The notes under the pieces are model-generated. The model searched no databases. It saw only the letters and a program-made list of their open reading frames with translations, and had not been told where the DNA came from. The position numbers and the translations under genes were made by a program. Of a stretch of 43,594 nucleotides of DNA, positions 32,629-40,671 are shown in pieces. This DNA comes from DATGFK01 sp040007395. GTDB taxonomy: Bacteria; Chloroflexota; Anaerolineae; Aggregatilineales; UBA2796. Each line of letters starts with the position of its first letter. Position 1 is the first letter of the stretch. The stretch covers positions 1 through 43,594 of the forward strand of contig JBDTVG010000263.1 in assembly GCA_040007395.1 (NCBI GenBank), written 5' to 3'.

Positions 32629-34455
32629 ATGGCAAATGCGTCTACGGTAACTCCTACTATTGTGTCCCGACTGCGGACTTTAGCGCTGTTTGCCTATCTT
32701 TCTGCGCCACAGCTTGAAGCAGTTGCCACAGCGTGCCAGCAAGTACGCTTTGCACCGGGAGATCGCCTGTACCATCAGGGCGATTCAACACGAGGACTGT
32801 ATATATTGCTGTCTGGCACTGCGGAAGTTCTCCAGACTTTTCCCGGCGGCGAACGCGAAATCGGGCGGCTGCGGGCGGGCGATACGGTTGGCGAAGATTC
32901 TTTGTTTGCCAGCCAAGCGCACGCCTCCAGCGTATTGATCGCGCAGGACAGTACCGTGATCGTCCTGAGTGGCGCTGCCTTCGACGCGGTATTGACCGCG
33001 TATCCTGATATTCGGCCTGTACTCAACCTTCGCCGCGATGTCATGGAAGCCTTGCAAGCCTACAGCCAGCGCCGCGTGCGCCCTGACGAGGTAGTTGTGC
33101 TGCTGACACGCCGCCACCCTTGGGCGTTTGCGGGTCATGCTGTCGTTGGCGCAATCATCGCCGCGGTGTTGGTCGCATTGGCTTTTGCAGCGAGTTGGCT
33201 GCCCCCACAGATTTCTGCTTACGTGGTACTTGGCTTGCTGGCGTTGGCCTTCATCATCCCGGCGCTGCTGGCGATCTACTATTTCTTCGAGTGGCGCAAC
33301 GACTACTTTGTGGTCACCAATCAGCGGATTATCCACGAGGAACGCTATTTGCTGACAGGCGCAGAACAGCGCGATCAAGCGCTGCTAACCAGCGTTCAGA
33401 ACGTCAATGTATCGCGGCGCGGCCTGATCGCGGATTTGATCGGCTTTGGCGATGTCATCGTGAATGTTGTAGGGGTTCAGCAACCGCTGATTCTAGATAC
33501 TATTCCGACCCCGGCTCGTGTTCAGCAGACCATCTTTGCCCAGATCCAGCGCCGTAAAGAACAGCCGCCGACTCAAAATGAGATCCGCACTGAGGTTGAT
33601 TCGCTGTTTGCGGCACCTGCCGAATCGATTGGCCCCATGCGCTCTCTGTCGGGCTTGAAAAATGCACGACGTTCAACGCTGGGGCAGTTTTGGGCGGCAA
33701 TCGTGCCACCGTCGCGCGTGGTGGAAGGGGATCAGATCACCTATCACAAACACTGGCTGATCCTGCTGAACAAGGTGTGGATGCCGACTTTCGCCTTCTT
33801 ACTGCTGATTCCTGTGATCATTGTGCTGCTCTCAGGCAGAGTTCCGCTGCTGCGCCAGATCCCCGGCACCGTGATTTTGGGCGTGGTGTTTGGTTGGTGG
33901 TTGATAACGGCGATCTGGTTTTACTGGCGCTATGCTACTTGGCGCGAGGACATTTACATCGTCGATAACCAATATGTAATGGACATCATGCGGACTCCAC
34001 TGCATCTGCGCGAGACACATCTACAAGCCAGTTTGGCACAGATCCAGAGCGTAACGAGCCGCATTAACAATATCTGGGGGCGCACCTTCAATATTGGTAA
34101 CGTCATTGTCCAGACGGCGGCGGAACATGGCACAATGACCTTTGACGATATTTCCAATCCGTCGGCAGTTGCCGAAGAAATTCTGCAACGTGTACAACAT
34201 CATGCCGAGCAGCGCAATGCTGCCAATCAGCAAGATCAGCGTCAGTTGGTGGCGGAATATCTGGCGGCCTACCACCAAGCGGTACAGAGAGATACCGTTC
34301 TGCCGCCATCGCCGCCACCCGTTCAGGTGATCTCAGAGAATCCTGCTGCGCCACACCCGAATCTTGATCAGACGCAAGCGCGACCCCTCGCGGCTAATCC
34401 ACTCGACACCGATGAAAGTATGCCGCAAGGTAAACCGCCGTCGCTGCCTATGTAG
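32629..34455 (+). CDS. Cyclic-nucleotide-binding domain protein with two bacterial PH (bPH2) domains
   Basis: 608 residues. The first 130 form a cNMP-binding fold: FAPGDRLYHQGDSTRGLYILLSG and the GEDSLFASQAHASSV phosphate-binding cassette. In this cassette the usual Arg after Glu-x-Ala-like text is not evident, so the ligand is unsure. Then come two TM helices (about 167-187, 200-222) and a bPH2 domain (DYFVVTNQRIIHEERYLLTG...). A linker, two more TM helices (about 384-404, 418-436) and a second bPH2 domain (DIYIVDNQYVMDIMRTPLHL...) follow, then a Pro-rich tail. It diverges from the kinase operon and shares its upstream region. Such proteins are probably membrane-bound sensors; the role is unknown. 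Confidence 0.85.
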   Translation: MANASTVTPTIVSRLRTLALFAYLSAPQLEAVATACQQVRFAPGDRLYHQGDSTRGLYILLSGTAEVLQTFPGGEREIGRLRAGDTVGEDSLFASQAHASSVLIAQDSTVIVLSGAAFDAVLTAYPDIRPVLNLRRDVMEALQAYSQRRVRPDEVVVLLTRRHPWAFAGHAVVGAIIAAVLVALAFAASWLPPQISAYVVLGLLALAFIIPALLAIYYFFEWRNDYFVVTNQRIIHEERYLLTGAEQRDQALLTSVQNVNVSRRGLIADLIGFGDVIVNVVGVQQPLILDTIPTPARVQQTIFAQIQRRKEQPPTQNEIRTEVDSLFAAPAESIGPMRSLSGLKNARRSTLGQFWAAIVPPSRVVEGDQITYHKHWLILLNKVWMPTFAFLLLIPVIIVLLSGRVPLLRQIPGTVILGVVFGWWLITAIWFYWRYATWREDIYIVDNQYVMDIMRTPLHLRETHLQASLAQIQSVTSRINNIWGRTFNIGNVIVQTAAEHGTMTFDDISNPSAVAEEILQRVQHHAEQRNAANQQDQRQLVAEYLAAYHQAVQRDTVLPPSPPPVQVISENPAAPHPNLDQTQARPLAANPLDTDESMPQGKPPSLPM

Positions 34456-34486
34456 CAAAATATCCGGTGAGATATGCGCTAAATGT

Positions 34487-34507
34487 CCAGACTATTATCC
34501 AGTCTGG
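34487..34507. terminator. Terminator hairpin between convergent genes
   Basis: CCAGACT (34487-34493) and AGTCTGG (34501-34507) form a perfect 7-bp stem with a 7-base loop, followed by TCTATTT. It lies in the 53-base gap between the PH-domain protein gene and the oppositely oriented HEAT/Yip1 gene. Confidence 0.7.
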
Positions 34508-34508
34508 T

Positions 34509-35810
34509 CTATTTAATGCCGCCTAAACTCACGATCTGGCTTGCCATTTGATTGATGACGAAAAATGCAATAATAGCACCAATACAGCCTGTCACAACAC
34601 TGCCAGCAATGAGAATAACAAAACCCTTGATAATAGTCACTTCACGGCTACGTGATATGGCATAAACTTGCCAGATAAAAGCGCCCAAACTTAGCAACTT
34701 CAGGACGGTGTTTACTGTGGAAGCAATCAACGTGATGGTGATAACAGGCATCGCTTTATAGATGCTAAATGCCATTACCCCAATGCCGATCACTGCAAGT
34801 ACATACTGCACTAGATATATACGCAGCAGCGCATTCATAAAGCGAACCAAGCTGCCCGATCCCCCCATGAGTGTACCTATGCCAAAGTTAACGCCGATAT
34901 TGAACAGAATGGCAATTGTCCCGAACAATCCAAAGATCAGGATGTTACTGGTACTGAGAATCGTATTAAGAGAAGACTTCATCGTGTCAAGATAGGATTT
35001 CATGAGTTGCGGATTGTTAACGCGAGTGGCGGATTGTGGTATCCGTGATGATTGCAAGAGGATATCCATATTATTCGTTATCCAGTAACGACCCACAAAA
35101 CCCAAAATGAGCAAGAGAACAAACACTCCGACGAGCATTAACGCGAGTTCGATCATGCTGTTGTCAACGCCAGCCGAACTACTAACGCTCTGATCCGGAA
35201 TACTAGCACTTCCGCTTTTGCCTTTTTTCGGAGCCGTTGCCCGTTCCACAATCATCGCCATCGCATCATCTGGGGAATCCATGCCCGTTAGCGTGACCAC
35301 CACATTCCGGGCAAGCGAATTTTCGGCTAAGGTGGGGTCCATGCGAACTGCCTCGGTCAATTCGTTCATGGCCTTCTCGCCCTCGCCGCGTGACATCATG
35401 TCAATCGCGGTATCGAGTTTTCGGCGGGCATTTTGCCGCATTTGATCGGAGATAGGTTTTACAATCGGCTTACTCTTTTCCGGCAAAATCTCCGGCATAG
35501 GAGTAAGGGTCGCTAAAGTTTGTATTGGCGCAACAACGGCACTCTCAGCAGGTTTCGAGAGCGCACGGCTTTGGAGTGTAGAAGCGGGTGTGGCAAGTGC
35601 TGGCCCTGTTGGAGCCGCTGCCGTTAACCCTTTGATATGGCGACCTGCTTTCAACGCAAGTTCGCGCAGTGCTGGATCGGTATCGGTTTTGAAGGTATTT
35701 GCTAGTGGCCTTAAAGCACGCGAATCGCCCATTGTGCCAAGAGCAGTAATGGCCTTGCGCCGAATGGCTGGGTCGGGGCTAGCGAGTTGTTGTACGGTTT
35801 GGTCGAACAT
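34509..35810 (-). CDS. HEAT-repeat protein with C-terminal Yip1-like membrane domain
   Basis: 433 residues. The N-terminal 60 residues hold HEAT-like repeats (DPAIRRKAITALGTMGDSRAL, then DPALRELALKAGRHI). A Pro/Ser/Ala linker leads to a TPR-like helical segment (about 128-185, including KAMNELTEAVRMDPTLAEN). From about residue 215 five or six hydrophobic helices follow, with the general look of a Yip1 domain. The membrane domain is relatively AT-rich and Ile/Val-rich. It may be a membrane-anchored protein-interaction platform; no enzymatic motif is present. It stands alone between two convergent or divergent neighbours. Confidence 0.75.
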   Translation of the reverse strand: MFDQTVQQLASPDPAIRRKAITALGTMGDSRALRPLANTFKTDTDPALRELALKAGRHIKGLTAAAPTGPALATPASTLQSRALSKPAESAVVAPIQTLATLTPMPEILPEKSKPIVKPISDQMRQNARRKLDTAIDMMSRGEGEKAMNELTEAVRMDPTLAENSLARNVVVTLTGMDSPDDAMAMIVERATAPKKGKSGSASIPDQSVSSSAGVDNSMIELALMLVGVFVLLLILGFVGRYWITNNMDILLQSSRIPQSATRVNNPQLMKSYLDTMKSSLNTILSTSNILIFGLFGTIAILFNIGVNFGIGTLMGGSGSLVRFMNALLRIYLVQYVLAVIGIGVMAFSIYKAMPVITITLIASTVNTVLKLLSLGAFIWQVYAISRSREVTIIKGFVILIAGSVVTGCIGAIIAFFVINQMASQIVSLGGIK

Positions 35811-35947
35811 GAGTGCTTCCCTTTACTGCGATGATGCTGCTACTATCATTATGCAGGCAAGTAACCAGAACGAACATAACCTTTTTATCACAAGGTTTGT
35901 TGATCAGTCAAGCAGCGTATAGAGCTAGGTGGGATGGTTGTGGAAAG

Positions 35948-36021
35948 TCCCAGGGGCAGGATTCGAACCTGCGAATAGGGGAGTTACAGTCCCCTGCCTT
36001 AGGCCTCTTGGCGACCCCGGG
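35948..36021 (-). tRNA. tRNA-Tyr (anticodon GUA), short variable arm
   Basis: 74 bases on the minus strand fold as a full cloverleaf. The acceptor stem is 36021-36015 with 35955-35949, the D-arm stem is GCC/GGC with GG in the loop, the anticodon stem is GGGGA/TCCCC with loop CTGTAAC (GUA), the T-stem is GCAGG/CCTGC with loop TTCGAAT, and the discriminator is A. CCA is not encoded. The variable region is only 5 bases, whereas bacterial tRNA-Tyr normally has a long one. The first acceptor pair is C1-G72. The D-arm has the look of a class II tRNA. Confidence 0.9.
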
Positions 36022-36200
36022 TAATTGGGAGAATATTACCACGCCCTGCCAGCCTCGTCAACGCCGAACCGTGAAATTTTCTATTGAACTCCATTTTGCC
36101 ATGCTTTATCGTTCAGGGTTTTTGATTGCGATGAAATAATGCGGCATGATTGGCTATATTCATTGATCATGCTGCTCCACCGAAGAAAGCCAAAGTCCCG

Positions 36201-37670
36201 ATGACAAGTTCGCCTCGCTCTAAATATTCTAAATATTGGCGGTACTGGCCTGAAATGCTGCTCATGTTGCTATTTGTGGCCTCCCGTGCGGCGGCCCTGA
36301 CCGCACTACCCCTACACAATGACGAAGGGCTACATCTGACACGGGCGATTGAGGTCTGGAATCTGCACCCCTTCTACGCGATTGAGGATGGCAAGATCAT
36401 CAATGTGTGGCTGATGGCGCTGTTTTACCCGCAAGTGTCGCCCGTGTTCGCCGGACGGATTGCGACGGTGTTTGTCGGGCTAATCGGCTTGGCGGCAGGC
36501 ATAACGTTGGCAAGACTGGCGAGTCGTCGTCGGGCGGGCGGCCTATTGGCGGGATTGTTCTGGATCGCTAGCCCCTATCTGTTTTTCTTCGAGCGTATGG
36601 CGCTCGCCGATATTGAGGCTGGGGCAATCGCGGTACTGCTAACAGTGGCGCTGCTGCCCGGTCTGCGACTGCGGCGCAGCGTCCTCATTGCAGGCATAGC
36701 GCTTGGCACAGCCATTCTGTTTAAGGTCAGTGCTGCGCCATTTTTCGGTGTGCCGTTGCTGGCAATGCTGCTCGCTCGCGATTTGACGTGGCGACAGCGC
36801 ATCTCGCGGCTCGTGATGATTTATGCCATTGCGCTGATCTTATTTGCGCCAGCGGCACTGTACAGCGCCACCCGCAATGGATTTTTCTCGATAGCGCGAG
36901 GCTGGATCGGCGGCCCCGCGCTTTCGATTGGCGAACGGACAGCCCAAAACACGGCGACTTTTCTGGATACCACCCTGACCGTCAATGGCTTATGGGCTGT
37001 GACTCTGTTGGGGATTCCCTTGAGCGTACTGGCAGGTCGGCGCGGAATATTCGTGCTAGGCAGTGTGTTGGGGCCGCTGCTGGTGATGGTAGTACTCGGT
37101 ACCGAAGTGTTGGATCGGCATTTCGGAACGGTCATGCCGCTGCTGGCGGTAACGGCGGCGGTGGGTTGGACACAGCTTGCCATGAGGTTGCCCGTACTCA
37201 ATATACAATGGCGGCGCTTGGCTGTGGTGGGCGCACTGCTGATGCTAGTCTGGGCGTGGGTTTTCGCGTGGCGCACTGCGTATATCGATCCGGCGGCGTT
37301 CCCGCTAACCGCGCCCATGCAGGCGCAGTACATCACCGAGCATCCGTCCGGCTATGGCTTGCGCGAAGCGGTTGAGGCGCTGCCCCAGACTGTCGGCGCA
37401 CATAACGTGATCGCCAGCATGAGTCCTGACGGCTGCAAACGCGCCCGCTACTATCTGACTCCCGGCCCATCGCTGGATTGTGTCGGCATGGCGCAAGGCC
37501 AAGCCCAGATCGAACAAGCGTTGCAATCGCAGGGTGTTGCGTATGTGCTTGCCGAGGATGTTCCGGTTGGCCTCGATCCGTCTACCGTGAAAGCATCATG
37601 GACTCAACTGGCGATCTATCCACGCCCCGGCAATATCACTAGCGTTACCGTATGGCAGGTCAAGCCTTGA
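36201..37670 (+). CDS. Membrane glycosyltransferase of the GT39/ArnT-like (PMT) type
   Basis: 489 residues and about ten hydrophobic helices. The N-terminal loop LPLHNDEGLHLTRAI supplies the acidic pair (Asp-Glu) that polyprenyl-phosphate-dependent GT-C enzymes carry after TM1. The next loop (HPFYAIEDGKIINVWLM) also matches this class. It would transfer a sugar from a lipid-phosphate donor to a protein or glycan outside the membrane; the acceptor is unknown. The C-terminal 100 residues lie outside and are not membrane-like. The start at the ATG 36201 is a choice: an in-frame TTG lies 17 codons upstream, and neither has a strong ribosome-binding site. It lies downstream of, and opposite to, the tRNA. 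Confidence 0.82.
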   Translation: MTSSPRSKYSKYWRYWPEMLLMLLFVASRAAALTALPLHNDEGLHLTRAIEVWNLHPFYAIEDGKIINVWLMALFYPQVSPVFAGRIATVFVGLIGLAAGITLARLASRRRAGGLLAGLFWIASPYLFFFERMALADIEAGAIAVLLTVALLPGLRLRRSVLIAGIALGTAILFKVSAAPFFGVPLLAMLLARDLTWRQRISRLVMIYAIALILFAPAALYSATRNGFFSIARGWIGGPALSIGERTAQNTATFLDTTLTVNGLWAVTLLGIPLSVLAGRRGIFVLGSVLGPLLVMVVLGTEVLDRHFGTVMPLLAVTAAVGWTQLAMRLPVLNIQWRRLAVVGALLMLVWAWVFAWRTAYIDPAAFPLTAPMQAQYITEHPSGYGLREAVEALPQTVGAHNVIASMSPDGCKRARYYLTPGPSLDCVGMAQGQAQIEQALQSQGVAYVLAEDVPVGLDPSTVKASWTQLAIYPRPGNITSVTVWQVKP

Positions 37671-37714
37671 TTCGCCGCTGCGTGTTTTTGTATTCAGGCT
37701 TTGAGATAATTTTT

Positions 37715-38356
37715 CTACAGGGGTTTGCGGGCGAAAATATAGCAGCGCTGGCTTGGATGTTCCACGTCAGGATACGGATCGCGTTGGATCATTTCTAGTA
37801 CCTCTAACCCGCTGCTTATGAGGTAGCCCTGCACCTCTTGGGGCGTAAAGAAGTTGAAATCGAGCGATACTTTTTTATCCCACCAGTCTTCCATATGCAG
37901 AGTTTCGTCGCCTATATGGAAGGCTAACAGAATTAGCCCGCCGGGACGCAGTACACGCTTGAACCCCCTCAATGCGGTAATGACCTCGGTACGTGGCACA
38001 TGGATGATCGAGTAGAAGGCGGTAATTGCGCCCCATGAATTATCTGGTGCGTCGAGGGCGAGCATATTCCCCTGCCGAAATTCTATGGTCGGATTGAGTT
38101 GGCGGGCTTGCTCCACCATGCCTTGCGAAAGATCAATCCCGAACACCTCAGCGCCACGATCATGCAGATACCGAGCGACATGACCCGGCCCAGTACCCAT
38201 ATCGCAGATCGGTGGCTGCGCTTCACGGGCAAATCGGTCTAGTAATTGGCGATCCAGCGGTTTATCTTTCAGTTCATCGTAGATGCGTTGGGCATATTCT
38301 TCGGCTACCGTATCGTAACTGGCTTGTAGATCGTGCGTTTTCTGATTTTCGTCCAT
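37715..38356 (-). CDS. Class I SAM-dependent methyltransferase
   Basis: 213 residues. The SAM-binding motif I is ICDMGTGPGHVARYL (about residues 50-64), motif II the acidic VFGIDLS, followed by FRQGNMLALDAPDNSW and the post-motif RVLRPGGLILLAFH. It belongs to the Methyltransf_11/25 type of small-molecule methyltransferases; the substrate cannot be seen. The start at ATG 38356 has GGAG 5 bases before it. It converges with the glycosyltransferase gene and is preceded by a strong hairpin terminator at 38427-38455, so it has its own promoter. Confidence 0.92.
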   Translation of the reverse strand: MDENQKTHDLQASYDTVAEEYAQRIYDELKDKPLDRQLLDRFAREAQPPICDMGTGPGHVARYLHDRGAEVFGIDLSQGMVEQARQLNPTIEFRQGNMLALDAPDNSWGAITAFYSIIHVPRTEVITALRGFKRVLRPGGLILLAFHIGDETLHMEDWWDKKVSLDFNFFTPQEVQGYLISSGLEVLEMIQRDPYPDVEHPSQRCYIFARKPL

Positions 38357-38426
38357 AAACACTCCATGTTACGTGAAAGCACCTGCAATCGACTATCTAT
38401 TTTTGCCGATCAACCCTGTAAATCAA

Positions 38427-38455
38427 AAAAGCGCCCGATGTTTGGGCGCTTTTTA
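38427..38455. terminator. Rho-independent terminator of the DUF1772 gene
   Basis: AAAAAGCGCCC (38427-38437), loop GATGTTT, GGGCGCTTTTT (38445-38455): a textbook GC stem flanked by A and T runs, so it works in both directions. It lies 26 bases after the stop of the DUF1772 gene (38481-38981, minus strand) and ends the merR-DUF1772 unit. Confidence 0.9.
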
Positions 38456-38480
38456 AACTGCTTCCCGTTAACGAAGTGGC

Positions 38481-38981
38481 CTACTCAGTCACTTTCTTGG
38501 ATAGGCAAACGATAAACACAAGGATGGTAGCCGCTGTTTCAGCCAGAGTCCGTACATTATGGTAGCGCATCCACGACGATCCTATTCCTTGAAATTCTTG
38601 ACGTATTTCGTCAGCTTGTGCTTCAGAGAGTCGACTCACATCAATTTTTTCGAGCTTATCATTCAGCGGGATGTTTCCTACCACAGTAACAGCGTTTGCT
38701 CCAATGATATGCAAGATCGCAGCCGCCACTAATGTAGCAAACTGTGGGCCGTCCCGATGCAGATAGGCCGCCAAAGGCAGGAGGATAGTTGGCCCGAAAA
38801 AACTAAGAAAGAAGACTGGATTTTTAATCTTGATATTGATAGCTTGCATCGCTGCAATATGTTGAGTGCCTTTAATACTGCGAAGCGCTGGAACAACGGC
38901 AACATTAAAAGCATAGAACACTCCAGCCAAGAGACCAGTTAAGGTTCCCCCAAGGATTAGTACGATGTTTTCCAGAGTCAT
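38481..38981 (-). CDS. DUF1772 (anthrone oxygenase-like) membrane protein
   Basis: 166 residues with four hydrophobic helices: about 4-26, 51-73, 80-103 and 140-160. The layout VVPALRSI...MQAINIKIKNPVFFLSFFGP and GNIPLNDKLEKID...WMRYHNVRT fits DUF1772, a family that includes fungal anthrone oxygenases and many bacterial proteins of unknown role. The ATG at 38981 with an AAGGAAAGGGA stretch just upstream is taken as start; the frame is open for 63 more codons, but these overlap the MerR gene. It starts 49 bases after the MerR gene on the same strand and is probably its target. Confidence 0.8.
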   Translation of the reverse strand: MTLENIVLILGGTLTGLLAGVFYAFNVAVVPALRSIKGTQHIAAMQAINIKIKNPVFFLSFFGPTILLPLAAYLHRDGPQFATLVAAAILHIIGANAVTVVGNIPLNDKLEKIDVSRLSEAQADEIRQEFQGIGSSWMRYHNVRTLAETAATILVFIVCLSKKVTE

Positions 38982-39030
38982 TGGTAATCCCTTTCCTTGA
39001 AAATATCGATAGAAAAGTACGGAGCAGCGT

Positions 39031-39864
39031 TCAGGGTTCGCGAATCGGCTCAACAGGAAACTGGATTTCAGTGATAAGATCACTGCCATCGCTGTTCTGT
39101 GCAATTTGCAGGGAGAGTTCGCGTGGGACTCCTGCAAAACAATAACGATTGACTTCAGCCCAAAGGCCAATCTCTGTGTACCCTATATGTATGTTCTCCA
39201 ACGGGCCTTTTACAACGAATGTCGCCATTGTGGCAACGGCAGGCAATTCGCGAAAACTGAGTTGCAACCCCCCATCCAGAGCGATTAGGGCGCTAGTTTT
39301 TGCCTCAACGATACGCCCCATTTCCAAATCCATATCGCGCTCGACAATCCCATCACTATGACATATGCAGAAGCACAAATCATAGGGACTTTTCTCTGGC
39401 ATGGCTGTCCTAATTTGCCCGGAAATATCTAGCCCCACTTCAAAGGATTCAACCAGTGTTCGCACGCTCAAAACGGGTTGCGCTGGGATCTGCTTGAGGA
39501 CGATATTAAGGGGTCTGTTGGCTTCTGCATTGCGGATAGCTTGCAACCGGGATTCAATATTGCGGATTCGTTTGAGTTCTCCCTGCAACTGCTGCTCGAT
39601 TTCAGCTTTCTTCAGAAGCAACATCCCTTGCATTTCATCTGTCGATATTTTGTCCCTCAATATCCGTCGGATTTGGGTAAGCGAAAGTCCTAAATCTTTC
39701 AATGCAAGAATGCGGTTTAAAAGCGACATCTGCTCTGCACTATAATAACGATAACCTGTCCACTGATCTGTGTGTACGGGCTTCAATAAACCAATTTCAT
39801 CGTAGTAGCGCAGTAGACGTTTAGAAACCTGTGCAAGTCTTGAAAACTCGCCCACTGTAAACAT
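39031..39864 (-). CDS. MerR family regulator with GyrI-like effector domain
   Basis: 277 residues. The N-terminal winged helix (residues 1-70) reads FTVGEFSRLAQVSKRLLRYYDEIGLLKPV, and a long coiled-coil helix (about 80-115) mediates dimerisation. The C-terminal part (about 120-275) has the GyrI-like/AraC-type effector-binding pattern of BmrR/BltR proteins, with VKGPLENIHIGYTEIGLWAEVNRY near the end. Such regulators switch on efflux or detoxification genes when a hydrophobic compound binds. The gene has AAGGAG before its ATG and a 19-bp-spacer promoter upstream, so it probably activates itself and the DUF1772 gene behind it. The family is very secure. Confidence 0.93.
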   Translation of the reverse strand: MFTVGEFSRLAQVSKRLLRYYDEIGLLKPVHTDQWTGYRYYSAEQMSLLNRILALKDLGLSLTQIRRILRDKISTDEMQGMLLLKKAEIEQQLQGELKRIRNIESRLQAIRNAEANRPLNIVLKQIPAQPVLSVRTLVESFEVGLDISGQIRTAMPEKSPYDLCFCICHSDGIVERDMDLEMGRIVEAKTSALIALDGGLQLSFRELPAVATMATFVVKGPLENIHIGYTEIGLWAEVNRYCFAGVPRELSLQIAQNSDGSDLITEIQFPVEPIREP

Positions 39865-39893
39865 TGGGTATCTCCTTTCTTGCCCATAGTTAC

Positions 39894-39924
39894 ATTCTAA
39901 AAGTTACCGTTACGTGAATGTCAA
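39894..39924 (-). promoter_or_regulatory. MerR-type promoter with 19-bp spacer
   Basis: Read on the minus strand, TTGACA (39924-39919) and TAGAAT (39899-39894) are separated by 19 bases, the overlong spacer that MerR proteins correct by untwisting DNA. The spacer contains CACGTAACGGTAACT, resembling the GTAAC-rich dyads seen in front of other MerR genes. It lies 30 bases upstream of the start codon. Confidence 0.7.
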
Positions 39925-39994
39925 GGGCTTTTTATAGATCATTCATCTGAGGGGCAGAATCGAATTGAGGAGATAGCGCTATGCGAAACAATAA

Positions 39995-40021
39995 CAGGCC
40001 ACACTGTTGCTGTGTGGCCTG
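39995..40021 (-). terminator. Hairpin downstream of leuD
   Basis: CAGGCCACAC (39995-40004) and GTGTGGCCTG (40012-40021) form a perfect 10-bp stem with a 7-base loop, 32 bases after the leuD stop. In the direction of leuCD transcription it is followed by GTTATTGTTT, a modest T-rich tract. Confidence 0.75.
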
Positions 40022-40052
40022 CGTAAAGTCTAACGGAGAGAAAACGCTTAGG

Positions 40053-40667
40053 TTAGTTGGCGCTGGTCGTTGTGACCCGCGAGGGGTGCGCTGCCTCAAA
40101 CGCGGCAATATCCGATCCCAGATCGTGCAGGTAGCCGAGTTGATCTACGCCTTGCAATAGACAGCGCCGCGCAAAGCCATCAATTGGGAACTTCACGGCG
40201 CGACCATCGGGCAGCGTGATGGTCTGCTTTTCGAGATCGACCACCAATGAAGTGCTCGGATCTTCTTGCACCAGACTTAACAACTGCTGATGCGTTTCGG
40301 CATCGACCTGAATCGGCAGCAGCCCGTTCTTGAGCGCGTTGCCATTGAAAATATCGGCAAAATAGGTGCTGATGATGGCTTTGAAGCCGTAGCCTTGCAA
40401 CGCCCAAGGCGCGTGTTCGCGTGACGACCCACAGCCAAAGTTGTGTCCGGCGATGAGGATGTGCGCGGTTTTAGCTTCTGGCTGGTTAAGCACAAAGTCG
40501 GGGCGCGGCTTGCCGGACGCATCATAGCGCCAGTCGGTAAACAGATTATCACCAAGACCCTGTTTGTTAGTCGTTTTCAGGAAACGCGCCGGGATAATCT
40601 GATCGGTGTCGATGTTATCGACGGGCATAGCGACCAATGTACTGGTAAATGGTTTTAGCGGTTCCAT
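40053..40667 (-). CDS. leuD: 3-isopropylmalate dehydratase small subunit
   Basis: 204 residues. Small subunit of the isomerase that converts 2-isopropylmalate to 3-isopropylmalate in leucine synthesis. The opening FTSTLVAMPVDNIDTDQIIPARFLK and the swivelling-domain motif GHNFGCGSSREHAPWAL are conserved LeuD features. The start is the ATG at 40667 with GGAG 9 bases upstream; the frame is open further into the leuC end, but that stretch is not LeuD-like. It begins only 4 bases after the leuC stop, so the two subunits are translated together. Confidence 0.95.
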   Translation of the reverse strand: MEPLKPFTSTLVAMPVDNIDTDQIIPARFLKTTNKQGLGDNLFTDWRYDASGKPRPDFVLNQPEAKTAHILIAGHNFGCGSSREHAPWALQGYGFKAIISTYFADIFNGNALKNGLLPIQVDAETHQQLLSLVQEDPSTSLVVDLEKQTITLPDGRAVKFPIDGFARRCLLQGVDQLGYLHDLGSDIAAFEAAHPSRVTTTSAN

Positions 40668-40671
40668 TGGA

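Noticed and set aside
38982..39170. 63-codon N-terminal extension of the DUF1772 protein
   Set aside because: It overlaps the end of the MerR gene and is not membrane-like; the ATG at 38981 follows a purine-rich ribosome-binding stretch.
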